A stretch of 43,295 bases of DNA from CAYOHP01 sp964403795 [NCBI: uncultured bacterium] (lineage in GTDB: Bacteria; Muiribacteriota; UBA6191; CAZXTJ01). Under the pieces are notes generated by a model. The model saw only the letters and a list, made by a program, of their open reading frames with translations. It made no database searches and was not told the origin of the DNA. Below, piece after piece: positions 8,734 to 16,654 of the stretch. Made by a program: the position numbers and the translations under genes. The stretch lies in contig CAYOHP010000011.1 of the NCBI GenBank assembly GCA_964403795.1, positions 363 through 43,657 of the forward strand, in the 5' to 3' direction. Numbering within the stretch: position 1 is the stretch's first letter; each line of letters opens with the position of its first letter.

Positions 8734-11226
8734 TCATGGATCGGGCAGGCGGATCGGCTGGGGCTCCACCCGCCAGATCTCGCGGCAGTACTCGGAGATG
8801 GTCCGGTCCGAGGAGAAGAAGCCGGACCGGGCGGTGTTCCGGATCGAGCGCCGGGTCCATTCCTCGGGGTCCTGCCAGACCCTCTCCGCCTCGTCCTGGG
8901 TGTCGAGGTAGGAGCGGAAGTCGGCCAGCACGAAGAAGGGGTCCTGTTCGGTGAGGGAGGCCACCAGGGGGTGGAAGAGGTCGGGCTGGCCGGGCGAGAG
9001 CTCGCCCCGGGCGATGGCCCCGAGCACCCGGGCCAGTTCCGGGTCGGCGGAGACCCGGTCGGCGGGGCGGTAGACCGAGAGGCGCAGCCGGCGCAGCTCG
9101 TCGACGGTGTGGCCGAACAGGAAGAAGTTCTCGGGGCCCACCGCCTCCCGGATCTCGACGTTGGCGCCGTCGAGGGTCCCGATGGTGAGCGCCCCGTTCA
9201 TGCAGAACTTCATGTTGCCGGTTCCGCTCGCCTCCTTGCCGGCGGTGCTGATCTGTTCGGAGAGCTCGCAGGCGGGGAAGATCCGGGCGCAGTGCTTGAC
9301 GTTGTAGTCGGGGATGAAGACCAGGGCCAGGCGTCCCCGGCAGGCCGGGCTGGCGGCGATCCGGTCGGAGACCGCGTGGGCCAGGCGGATGACGAGCTTC
9401 GCCATGCGATAGCCGGGGGCCGCCTTGCCGCCGAGCACGATGGTCCGCGGCGGGATGTCCCGCCCGGGGTCGTCCTCGATCCGGTACATGAGCGCCAGGG
9501 CGTGGAGCAGCTTCAGGTGCTGGCGCTTGTACTCGTGGATGCGTTTGACGAGCACGTCGTAGAGGCTTCCCGGGTCGATACCGCGGCCCATGCGGCGGGC
9601 GACCTCGGCGGCCAGGGCCTCCTTGTTGGCGAGCTTCACCTCCCGCCAGCGCTCCCGGAAGGCCGGGTCCTCGACCAGCGGTTCGAGGGCCGAGAGTCGC
9701 GCCATGTCGCGGGGCCATTCCGGGCCGCAGACCTCGTCGAGCAGGCCCCGGAGACCTGGGTTCACCAGGGCCACGAAGCGCCGGGGGGTCACCCCGTTGG
9801 TCTTGTTCGAGAACTTCCCGGGCCAGAGCTCGGCGAAGTCGCGCAGCACCTCGGTACGGAGCAGGTGGGAGTGGAGCCCGGCTACCCCGTTCACCGCGTG
9901 GCTGCCCACGCAGGCCAGGTGCGCCATGCGCACCGAGCGGCCGGCGGTCTCGTCGATCAGGCTCATGCGGACGATCCGGTCCTCGTCGCCCGGGAAGCGG
10001 GCCCGCACCTCGTCCAGGAAGCGCCGGTTCACCTCGTAGATGATCTCGAGGTGGCGCGGCAGCACCGCCTGGAAGAGTTCGACCGGCCAGCGTTCCAGCG
10101 CCTCGGGCAGCAGCGTGTGGTTGGTGTAGCCGAAGCACTGGGTGGTGATGTCCCACGCCGATTCCCAGGCGAGACCCTCCTCGTCGATCAGGATCCGCAT
10201 CAGTTCGGCCACCGCGATGGCGGGATGGGTGTCGTTCAGTTGCATCGCGTACTTGAGCGGGAGCTGGCCGGGCGTACCGCCCGACTGGCGGTGGATCCGG
10301 AGCATGTCGGCGAGCGAGCAGGCCACGAAGAAGTACTGCTGCTCGAGGCGCAGCCGGCGTCCCGCCGTCGACGAGTCGTTGGGGTACAACACCTTGGTCA
10401 GGTTCTCGCTCGCCACCTTGTCCTCGACCGCACCCCAGTAGTCGCCCTGGTCGAAGGCCTGGAAGTCGAACGACTCGGAGGCCTCGGCGCTCCACAGCCG
10501 GAGCAGGTTGGTGGTGGGCACCCGGTAGCCGAGGATCGGGGTGTCGTAGGCCACGCCCCGGACCCGCCGGGCAGGGTACCAGCGCACCCGGTAGCGTCCC
10601 TGGTCGTCGGTCCAGGCCTCGGTGTGGCCGCCGAAGCCGACCTCGAATCGGATCTCGGGCCGGGCCACCTCCCAGGGGTTCCCCAGGTGCAGCCACTTGT
10701 CGGTGATCTCGACCTGCCAGCCGTCGCGGATGGTCTGGTCGAAGATCCCGAACTCGTAGCGGATCCCGTAGCCGATGGCCGGGATCTCGAGGGTCGAGAG
10801 CGACTCCATGAAGCAGGCGGCCAGGCGCCCCAGGCCGCCGTTGCCGAGCCCGGGCTCCTCCTCGGCATCGAGCAGCTCGTCGAGGTCGAGCCCCAGGTCG
10901 CGGACCGCTTCCTCGACCGCCTCGGTGACCCCGAGGTTCAGCATGTTGTTGCCGAGGTGGGGTCCCAGCAGGAACTCGGCCGAGAGGTAGCAGACCGTCC
11001 GGGAGCGGGAGCGGTAGTAGGTCTCGCTGGTGGCGATCCACCGCTGCAGCAGGCGGTCCCGTACCGCCGAGGCGAGCGCCAGGTAGCGGTCGTTGGCGGT
11101 GGCCACCGCCGGGAAGCGGACCTGGCGGTAGACCAGGGCGTCGAGATAGGCCCGCCGGAAGGCCTCGGCGCTCACCCCGGTGCGCAGGTCGTCGCTCGTC
11201 CCGCTCCCGCCCTTCGGCTTTGCCAT
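8734..11226 (-). CDS. glgP: Glycogen/starch/maltodextrin phosphorylase
   Basis: The enzyme releases glucose-1-phosphate from the non-reducing ends of alpha-1,4-glucans using phosphate and pyridoxal phosphate, in the cytoplasm. The product is 830 aa, typical of the GT35 family. The PLP-binding motif EASGTGNMKFCMNG places the Schiff-base lysine at about residue 673. Other hallmarks are GNGGLGRLAACF near 147-158, TNHTLLPEALE near 370 and the C-terminal FSSDRTISEY. The ATG at 11226 follows GAGGAGGA. It starts only 10 nt after the djlA-like gene and is followed by recC, so carbohydrate catabolism is embedded in a repair/chaperone transcript. No other glycogen genes are in the window. Confidence 0.97.
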   Translation of the reverse strand: MAKPKGGSGTSDDLRTGVSAEAFRRAYLDALVYRQVRFPAVATANDRYLALASAVRDRLLQRWIATSETYYRSRSRTVCYLSAEFLLGPHLGNNMLNLGVTEAVEEAVRDLGLDLDELLDAEEEPGLGNGGLGRLAACFMESLSTLEIPAIGYGIRYEFGIFDQTIRDGWQVEITDKWLHLGNPWEVARPEIRFEVGFGGHTEAWTDDQGRYRVRWYPARRVRGVAYDTPILGYRVPTTNLLRLWSAEASESFDFQAFDQGDYWGAVEDKVASENLTKVLYPNDSSTAGRRLRLEQQYFFVACSLADMLRIHRQSGGTPGQLPLKYAMQLNDTHPAIAVAELMRILIDEEGLAWESAWDITTQCFGYTNHTLLPEALERWPVELFQAVLPRHLEIIYEVNRRFLDEVRARFPGDEDRIVRMSLIDETAGRSVRMAHLACVGSHAVNGVAGLHSHLLRTEVLRDFAELWPGKFSNKTNGVTPRRFVALVNPGLRGLLDEVCGPEWPRDMARLSALEPLVEDPAFRERWREVKLANKEALAAEVARRMGRGIDPGSLYDVLVKRIHEYKRQHLKLLHALALMYRIEDDPGRDIPPRTIVLGGKAAPGYRMAKLVIRLAHAVSDRIAASPACRGRLALVFIPDYNVKHCARIFPACELSEQISTAGKEASGTGNMKFCMNGALTIGTLDGANVEIREAVGPENFFLFGHTVDELRRLRLSVYRPADRVSADPELARVLGAIARGELSPGQPDLFHPLVASLTEQDPFFVLADFRSYLDTQDEAERVWQDPEEWTRRSIRNTARSGFFSSDRTISEYCREIWRVEPQPIRLPDP

Positions 11227-11236
11227 CTCGTCCTCC

Positions 11237-12037
11237 TCAGGCCTTGCCGCGTGATGCCCGGATCCGGTCGTAGGCCTCCTGGACCCGCTGGAATTGCTGC
11301 TTGGCGAATTCGAGGAAGGCCGGGGGCAGCTCCTTGGCCGCGATCCGGTCGGGGTGGAACTCGCGGGCCTTGTGCTTGAAGGCCTTGGCCACCTCGGCGT
11401 CGCTCGCTCCCGGGGCGAGGCCCAGCACCGCGTAGTCCTCGCCCGCGTCGTGGAAGTGCAGGCGCTTCAACTCGCCGAGCTCCTCCACCGGGAACCCCAG
11501 CCGTCCCGCGATCGTGGTGAGCACCCGGTCCTCGCCCGGGGCCCAGCTGCCGTCGGCGGCGGCCACCCGGACCAGCACCGAGAGCAGGTCCCGGAGCGCC
11601 CGGCGATCCCGGTCGAAGCACTCCCGCACCTGGCTCGCCAGCTCGCCGGGATCGTGGGCCGAGGCCTTGGCGGCCTCGAAGATCCGGATCGCCGTCTTGC
11701 GGTCCTCGCCTCGGAGCCCCAGCGAGTCCTTGAAGAAGCGGTCCACTTCGGCGACCTCGCGGGGATCGACCCGCCCGTCCGCCTTGGCGACCTTGGCGAG
11801 GAGCGAGATCACCGCCACCCGGAGGAGGGTCCCCTCCTCCTCACGGCTGCGTCCCGGCCGGCCTCCGGTCCGCCCGCCTCCGGCCGAGCCCCTGGTGGCG
11901 GCCGTTCCATCGGACCCCGATTCGCCGCCCAGGTCCCGCTCGATCGAGTTCCCTGCCACCGCTCCCAGGATGGCGCCCAGCGGTCCGCCGCAGGCGAGCC
12001 CCAGGAGTCCACCGGCCAGGCCGCCCTTCAGGCCCAT
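11237..12037 (-). CDS. djlA: DjlA-like co-chaperone (TerB domain + J domain)
   Basis: The protein is 266 aa. Residues about 1-35 are Gly/Leu/Ala-rich and hydrophobic with glycine-zipper spacing, probably a membrane segment. Residues about 70-170 form a helical TerB-like domain (Asp-rich: AKVAKADGRVDPREVAEVDRF, split here as AKADGRVDPREV). A J domain occupies about 198-266 with the HPD motif at residues 228-230. TM-TerB-J is the domain order of DjlA, which stimulates DnaK ATPase at the inner membrane. The ATG at 12037 is preceded by GGGAG at good spacing. It is the first gene of the run djlA-glgP-recCBD and its stop is 10 nt before glgP. The symbol is by domain architecture; direct orthology to E. 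coli DjlA is not proven. Confidence 0.85.
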   Translation of the reverse strand: MGLKGGLAGGLLGLACGGPLGAILGAVAGNSIERDLGGESGSDGTAATRGSAGGGRTGGRPGRSREEEGTLLRVAVISLLAKVAKADGRVDPREVAEVDRFFKDSLGLRGEDRKTAIRIFEAAKASAHDPGELASQVRECFDRDRRALRDLLSVLVRVAAADGSWAPGEDRVLTTIAGRLGFPVEELGELKRLHFHDAGEDYAVLGLAPGASDAEVAKAFKHKAREFHPDRIAAKELPPAFLEFAKQQFQRVQEAYDRIRASRGKA

Positions 12038-12131
12038 CCGGTCTCCCGCGATCCGGGATGGTACCGGGGGAAGGCCCGCATCCCGGGGTCACCGCCCGCG
12101 GGGGCGAGGCGTCCCGTGGCGGTCCGCTCGA

Positions 12132-14246
12132 TCACGGCTCCGGCACCAGCTTGCCGTCGGGTCCGAGGCGGAACTTCATGGTCTTCTGGACTTCGCCGCT
12201 CTTGCCCACCACCGCGCCCGAGACCGTCTGGGGGGGGGCCGCCGGCGGGGGCTGCGGCCGGACCGGGGGCTCGATCACAGCGGCCAGCTTGGCGATCTCG
12301 TCCTCGCTCGGCAGCAGGCCCTCGGCGATCCCTGCCGGGTGCTGCTTCCACAGGAGGTCGAGATGGTCGGCGACCTTCTTGCGTTCCAGGTCCCGGCGGA
12401 CCTCGACCGCGAGCTGGTCGCGTACCTGGTCGAAGCTCAGGTGGGTCTCCACCGGCTCCCTCAGGATCAGGTGCCACCCGAACCGGGTGCGCACCGGTTG
12501 GGTCGTGACCTGCCAGGCCGCCAACGCCTGGACCGCCTTGTCGAAGGGCTCGACCATGCGCCCGGGGCCGAAGACGCCGAGGTCGCCGCCGTTGGGGGCG
12601 GTGGGACCTTCGCTCAGCTCCCTGGCGACGGTCGCGAACGGCTCGCCGGCCGAGATCCGGGCCAATGCGGCTTCGACCTTGGCCTTCTTCTCCGCCACCA
12701 GGGCTTCCGGGTCGCTCTCCTTGCAGCTCGCCAGCAGGTGGCGGGCGCGCAGCGACCGGTCGGGAGGGGTCTTGAACCGTTCCTCGCGGTTGGCCTCGTA
12801 GAAGGCCTTGAGCTCGGCCTCGCTGGGCTCGATGCCCTGGTAGACGGTGTTCGCCACGTAGTGGTTGATCAGCAGCTGGCGTTCCACGTCGGCCAGGAAG
12901 GGTTCCCGGCGGGCCAGGAACCCGGGGTCGGTGAGCGCCAGGTTGGAGACCAGGATCCGCTGGCTGAGGGCGTCGAGCAGGGCCTTCTTGCCTTCCTCCC
13001 CGGCGTACATGCGGGCCCGTCGCGGGTCGAGGTTCTCCTGGGCCAGGTCGAGTTCGGCCTGGGTGATCGCCTGGGGGCCGATCTTGACCAGCACCGTCCC
13101 CGGCTCGTTGGCTTTGGCGGGGTCGGCCAGCGGCCCTTCCACCTTCCAGATCCGGCGGGCCTTCTCGACCAGGGCGGCGGCGACCTGCTCCCGGCGCTGA
13201 CCCTCGAGGGTGGCCCGGATCGCGGCCGAGACCGACTCGAAGGGACTGGCGGTCGGCGCCGTATAGCTGCCCCGCCGGTAGATCGCCCACTGGCCGCCGG
13301 TCTGGGCGAAGGGGCCGAGCTGGGCGCCGTCGGCGGCCGCGGCCAGGGCATCCCAGGCCTCCTTGGGCAGCCGCTCCTTGGTGATCGTCCCGAGCCGGCC
13401 GCCCCGGTCCCGGGTGAGGGCCAGCGACCTGCTCTTGGCTTCGGTCTCGAAGCTGTTCGCGTCCACGGTGGCGAGCAGGGCCTGGGCTTCGGCCTGGCTC
13501 CCGACCACGATCTCCCAGACCTCCATGCGCCCGGGGGTGGTGTAGCGCTCGAGGTCGCGGTCGTAGGCGGCCCGCACCTCCTCGTCGGAGAGTGCCGGGA
13601 GGGCCGCCAGGCCGTCTTGCACCATGTACTCGTAACGGAACTCCGCCAGCCGGTCCATCAGCGTCGACAGGAGGCGCGGATCCGATTTGGGCAGGCCCGA
13701 CAGCCTGGCCGCCGCCGCCATGATCCGGAACTGCATCAGCTCCTGCAGGCCCTGGCGGATCGGCACCTGGCCGATGCGCTGGTTCTGGGTGCGCAGCCTC
13801 AGGTAGTCGCCGAGGGTGATCTGGTCGATGTCGCCGATCTTGGCGATCACGGTGGCGAGCCGGTCGTCCCCGCTGGCGCCCGCCGGGCTGGCCGGAGGGG
13901 GAGTGGTTGCCGGGGGAGGCACGATCGGCGGGAGGAGCCGGTCCGGAGCCGTCGGCGGCGGGGGCGGAACCGGGGTGGCCACGGCCGGGGGAAGGCCGGG
14001 AGGAGGGGCCCCGGGCGTGGCAGGGACCTTGGCGGCCTTCTGCACCGCACGCTCGACGGCCTCTTCGACCACCGGACGCATGAGGGCCGCGGCCCGGGAG
14101 GCGATCCGCTCCACGTCCCGGTCCGAGAGCGGGGCGGGTTCTCCGCAGCCCGATGCCAGGACGGCCAGGGTGAGGGGAAGGAGGACCACGAAGTAGGGGA
14201 GCCGGGTGGCGGGCCTCGCCCGCCGCATCGATTCGGGAGCGTGCAT
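12132..14246 (-). CDS. SurA/parvulin-like peptidyl-prolyl isomerase lipoprotein
   Basis: This 704-aa protein begins with a lipoprotein signal: basic n-region, hydrophobic core, lipobox LASGC with the lipidated Cys at 34 (28 if the second ATG is used). A Pro-rich linker follows. The C-terminal half contains a parvulin (PpiC) domain at about 496-596, beginning LRARHLLASCK, with GGDLGVFGPGRMVEPF and ending FGWHLILREP. The region about 130-400 looks like an earlier, degenerate SurA-like chaperone/parvulin module, so the protein may be a tandem fold. Likely role: periplasmic folding of outer-membrane or secreted proteins. The ATG at 14246 has TACAAA 6 nt upstream and only a GGAG touching it, suggesting a leaderless start. 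A run of nine G/C pairs (12230-12238) lies near the 3' end. Confidence 0.85.
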   Translation of the reverse strand: MHAPESMRRARPATRLPYFVVLLPLTLAVLASGCGEPAPLSDRDVERIASRAAALMRPVVEEAVERAVQKAAKVPATPGAPPPGLPPAVATPVPPPPPTAPDRLLPPIVPPPATTPPPASPAGASGDDRLATVIAKIGDIDQITLGDYLRLRTQNQRIGQVPIRQGLQELMQFRIMAAAARLSGLPKSDPRLLSTLMDRLAEFRYEYMVQDGLAALPALSDEEVRAAYDRDLERYTTPGRMEVWEIVVGSQAEAQALLATVDANSFETEAKSRSLALTRDRGGRLGTITKERLPKEAWDALAAAADGAQLGPFAQTGGQWAIYRRGSYTAPTASPFESVSAAIRATLEGQRREQVAAALVEKARRIWKVEGPLADPAKANEPGTVLVKIGPQAITQAELDLAQENLDPRRARMYAGEEGKKALLDALSQRILVSNLALTDPGFLARREPFLADVERQLLINHYVANTVYQGIEPSEAELKAFYEANREERFKTPPDRSLRARHLLASCKESDPEALVAEKKAKVEAALARISAGEPFATVARELSEGPTAPNGGDLGVFGPGRMVEPFDKAVQALAAWQVTTQPVRTRFGWHLILREPVETHLSFDQVRDQLAVEVRRDLERKKVADHLDLLWKQHPAGIAEGLLPSEDEIAKLAAVIEPPVRPQPPPAAPPQTVSGAVVGKSGEVQKTMKFRLGPDGKLVPEP
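12230..12238. repeat. G9 homopolymer tract inside the parvulin lipoprotein gene
   Basis: Nine consecutive G on the plus strand (C on the coding strand) fall in the codons for the Ala-Pro-rich C-terminal tail, about 33 codons before the stop. Slippage here would change only the extreme C-terminus. It is listed because it is among the longest mononucleotide runs that I noticed in the window. Confidence 0.8.
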
Positions 14247-14252
14247 ACTCCG

Positions 14253-14258
14253 TTTGTA
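14253..14258 (-). promoter_or_regulatory. Candidate -10 element (TACAAA) for a leaderless parvulin transcript
   Basis: On the minus strand TACAAA is followed by 6 nt and then the ATG at 14246, so the expected transcription start coincides with the start codon. No convincing -35 is seen. Part of a pattern shared by three other genes in the window. Confidence 0.4.
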
Positions 14259-14276
14259 GCAGAGGCACGAGGGGGC

Positions 14277-14304
14277 TTGCCATCCCGGCCTCCGTCCTTA
14301 GGAT
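14277..14304 (+). promoter_or_regulatory. Candidate sigma-70 promoter for the MshEN gene
   Basis: TTGCCA (14277-14282), 16-nt spacer, TAGGAT (14299-14304), giving a leader of about 35 nt before the TTG start at 14346. A small dyad GGGGCC/GGCCCC (14311-14327) would form just inside the transcript. Confidence 0.5.
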
Positions 14305-14345
14305 GATTCGGGGGCCATGTGGGCCCCGGATCGAGGAGCGCGACC

Positions 14346-14891
14346 TTGGACGAGCGACGGAGTCCGCGGCACGAGGGACCGAGCCCCATCGGCGAGATGC
14401 TGCTGGCGGCCGGGCTCGTGAACCGGGCCCAGCTCCGGGAAGCCCTCCGCCTCCAGGCCCAGCAGGGGGGCCGCCTCGGGCACATCCTGGTCGACCAGGG
14501 TTTCGTGGACCCGGTCTCCTTCGCCGAGACCCTGGCGGACCAGTTGGGACTCGCCTTCTTCGACCTCGAACTCACCGAGATCGACCCCCGGGTGGCCTCG
14601 CTGGTCCCGATGGAGGTCGCCCGCCACCACCGGCTGCTCCCGGTAGCCGCCCGGGCGGGACGGATCACCCTGGTGATGGCCGATCCCTCCAACGAACTGG
14701 GACGCCGGGAGGTCGAACGCCTGACCGGCTCGGCGGTGCGCCTGGCCTTGGCTCCCAGCGATCAGATCCAGGCGGCGCTCACCCGCACCGAGGCCCGCCT
14801 CGCCGAGGTGGCTGCCCTCGAGGACGCCTTCGAGAAGATCCTGGGCGAGCCCGAGGCTGCCACGACCGTGCCTCTCTCGCGCGCCGTCTGA
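14346..14891 (+). CDS. Standalone MshEN (GspE N-terminal) domain protein
   Basis: The 181-aa product is almost entirely one MshEN/T2SSE_N domain, normally found at the N-terminus of type II secretion and type IV pilus ATPases (GspE, PilB, MshE), where it can bind cyclic di-GMP. Two copies of the roughly 24-residue motif are visible: IGEMLLAAGLV... near 15-37 and RLGHILVDQGFVD... near 43-66, each with the (L/I)G-L-G-L-L-Q pattern. The HHRLLPVAARAGRITLVMAD segment follows. No ATPase domain is present. I chose the TTG at 14346 because GAGGAG lies 7 nt upstream; an upstream GTG at 14319 lacks a ribosome site. The gene may be an adaptor or c-di-GMP sensor. No secretion ATPase is nearby. It sits 37 nt before the RseC-like gene. 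Confidence 0.82.
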   Translation: MDERRSPRHEGPSPIGEMLLAAGLVNRAQLREALRLQAQQGGRLGHILVDQGFVDPVSFAETLADQLGLAFFDLELTEIDPRVASLVPMEVARHHRLLPVAARAGRITLVMADPSNELGRREVERLTGSAVRLALAPSDQIQAALTRTEARLAEVAALEDAFEKILGEPEAATTVPLSRAV

Positions 14892-14915
14892 TCCCGGTCC
14901 CGGGACTCCCGAGGG

Positions 14916-14921
14916 TAGAAT
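14916..14921 (+). promoter_or_regulatory. Candidate -10 element (TAGAAT) for a leaderless rseC-like transcript
   Basis: TAGAAT is followed by 7 nt and the ATG at 14929. No purine-rich site lies at the right distance except CGGGGCG directly next to the ATG. No clear -35. The best -10 match of the four such sites in the window. Confidence 0.45.
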
Positions 14922-14928
14922 CGGGGCG

Positions 14929-15471
14929 ATGGCCGTCCAGCCCGCCACCGTCGTCGACGTCCACGACCGGTTCGCGATCGTCGCAACCCGGCGCGCCGAC
15001 CAGCCTCCTTGTGCCGCCTGTCCAGGCATGGACCTGTGCTCCACCATCCCGCCCGAGGAGTGCGAACACAAGGTCCGGGCCGTGAATCGCATGGGGGCTT
15101 CGATCGGCGACCAGGTCGGGCTCCGCCTGGCCGACGAGCGCCAGCTCGGGGCGGCCCTGTTCCAGGCCTTCGGTCTTCCGCTCGGGGCCTCGCTCGCGGG
15201 CCTGGCCGCCGGGCTCTGGCTGGGCGGCGTCCTGGCCGTCCGGAGTTCGGTCGCCTCCGCCCTGGGTGCGCTCGGTCTGCTCGCCGGCCTGGTCCTCTGG
15301 ATCCCGGTCGGCCGCCGGCTCGATGCCTGGCGCAAGCAGACCCGGCTCTTCCTGCCCGAGGTGGCTCCCTGGACGCCCCCGGACTGCCGGAGTTGCGGCA
15401 GCCGCACCCGGGATGCGTTGACCGACGGGAGCTGGGGAGCACCCGAACCCCCCTCGCTACCGGGTCGATGA
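14929..15471 (+). CDS. RseC/SoxR-reducing-system-type membrane protein
   Basis: The 180-aa protein has the layout of RseC (family RseC_MucC): an N-terminal cytoplasmic part starting ATVVDVHDRFAIVATRR, a cysteine cluster C28-x2-C31-x5-C37 (plus C45) that may carry an Fe-S centre, then two transmembrane helices at about 67-87 and 93-115, and a short basic C-terminal tail. E. coli RseC carries the comparable CSSCASRAGC cluster. In known systems RseC modulates sigma-E signalling or, with Rsx/Rnf, SoxR reduction; neither partner is in this window. The C-terminal tail has an additional CRSC pair. Its 3' end overlaps by 15 bp the convergent gene at 15457-16629. Confidence 0.8.
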   Translation: MAVQPATVVDVHDRFAIVATRRADQPPCAACPGMDLCSTIPPEECEHKVRAVNRMGASIGDQVGLRLADERQLGAALFQAFGLPLGASLAGLAAGLWLGGVLAVRSSVASALGALGLLAGLVLWIPVGRRLDAWRKQTRLFLPEVAPWTPPDCRSCGSRTRDALTDGSWGAPEPPSLPGR

Positions 15472-16629
15472 GGCCGGGACCCAGCCGATCCTGAGGGCCC
15501 GCACCTCGGCCGAGCCGTAGAACGCCAGATCGACAGGGGCGAGCCGGATCCGGAGGCGCTCGCCCGGTCGGGGGGCCAGCACTCCGGGAACCGCCACCGA
15601 GATCCAGCCGGGGGGGCGATCCTCGGCTCCGAGCGACGGCGAGTCGTTCCACACGTCGAGCCACGGCGAGCGGTCGCGGTCGATCACCAGCAGCTCGTTC
15701 GAGCCGAGCCCGGCGACCAGCACCATCACCACGATCCGTACCGGGTCCGGGGGAGCCTCCCTGGGCCAGGTGAAGTAGAGATCGCTCGGCTTGCGGCTGC
15801 TCTGGAGGGAGAGGTCGGCGATGTCCATCTTCGGGTCCGGCGGCACCAGCCGGAGATCGCCCTGGCCGCGGGCTATCGGCCGCCCGTCCTCGGTCTCGAG
15901 CCCGGGCTTCTGCCAGCCGAGCTCACGGCCGCGCACCACCACGGCTTCGGGCCAGCCGTCCTCGAGGGCCGCCAGCGGGACCCGGCTCCGCTCCTCGTCC
16001 TGGTCCTCGGCGGTGCGGGCCGCCCGGGTCGCCTCGGTGGCCGCGAGTTCCCGGGCGAGGTTCACCCGCTGGTGGAAGCGCCAGGCGGCGAGGAGCTCGC
16101 CGGGAGGCAGCGCATCCCAGGGCGGTCGCGGGAAGATCGCGGTGTCGAGCCGGTCGTAGCTCGCGAGAAGTGCGGGCGGGGGCTTTCCCCGGGTGAAGGC
16201 GTCCCGGACCCGGGCCACCGGGTCCTCCCGCGAGGCCAGCTCGAGGGCCTCCTTGACCGCGGCGCGATCGAGATCCCCCAGCGGCACCGGGAGGGTGCCC
16301 GGAGGGTCCGAGAAGGGTGCCTCCAGCTCGGCGACACCGGTGGTGGTGGTCGGGACCGGGAGGGAGAGTCGACCTGGCCGCAGCCGGTACCGCCGCTCCG
16401 GGTCCTGCTTCCAGCGGACGGTGACCTCGGCGCTGCACTCGATCCGCAGCCGCGTCCGGTCGATCGGTCCGACGATGGTGACGGCCTCGATCCCGGTCCC
16501 GGCTCCCGGGAGCCTCGCCGGACCGGGCGCGGGTCCCCGCACCGCCAGCCTCCCGAGGGCGATGCCCAGGGCGAGCGCCAGGAGCGGGAGGACGGGATGC
16601 CGCGGTCCGGCGGGGAAGAGGGCCTTCAC
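15457..16629 (-). CDS. Unknown signal-anchored exported protein of kinase operon
   Basis: This 390-aa protein is not recognised. Residues about 12-30 form a hydrophobic signal anchor (LPLLALALGIALGRLAV), so most of the protein should be outside the cytoplasm. The middle region (about 130-200) is helical and Arg/Glu-rich; the C-terminal 100 residues read as beta strands ending in a WISVAVPG...LRIRLAPVDLAFYGSAEVRALRIGW pattern (split here), reminiscent of jelly-roll or carbohydrate-binding folds, which is only an impression. The GTG at 16629 follows GGGAGG at 7 nt. It lies 25 nt after the FHA/sigma-54 activator gene and is probably co-transcribed with it and the kinase, so it may be a target, sensor or output of that pair. 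Confidence 0.75.
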   Translation of the reverse strand: MKALFPAGPRHPVLPLLALALGIALGRLAVRGPAPGPARLPGAGTGIEAVTIVGPIDRTRLRIECSAEVTVRWKQDPERRYRLRPGRLSLPVPTTTTGVAELEAPFSDPPGTLPVPLGDLDRAAVKEALELASREDPVARVRDAFTRGKPPPALLASYDRLDTAIFPRPPWDALPPGELLAAWRFHQRVNLARELAATEATRAARTAEDQDEERSRVPLAALEDGWPEAVVVRGRELGWQKPGLETEDGRPIARGQGDLRLVPPDPKMDIADLSLQSSRKPSDLYFTWPREAPPDPVRIVVMVLVAGLGSNELLVIDRDRSPWLDVWNDSPSLGAEDRPPGWISVAVPGVLAPRPGERLRIRLAPVDLAFYGSAEVRALRIGWVPASSTR

Positions 16630-16654
16630 GTCGGGTCCTCCCGGACCAGGGCAC

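Noticed and set aside
1059-8911. Very long plus-strand open frames opposite recB and recC
   Set aside because: They mirror codon third positions of the real genes, show only Gly/Arg/Pro/Gln-rich sequence and lack ribosome sites.
8971-11379. About 800-codon plus-strand frame opposite glgP
   Set aside because: Shadow of a well-defined phosphorylase gene; no family-like sequence.
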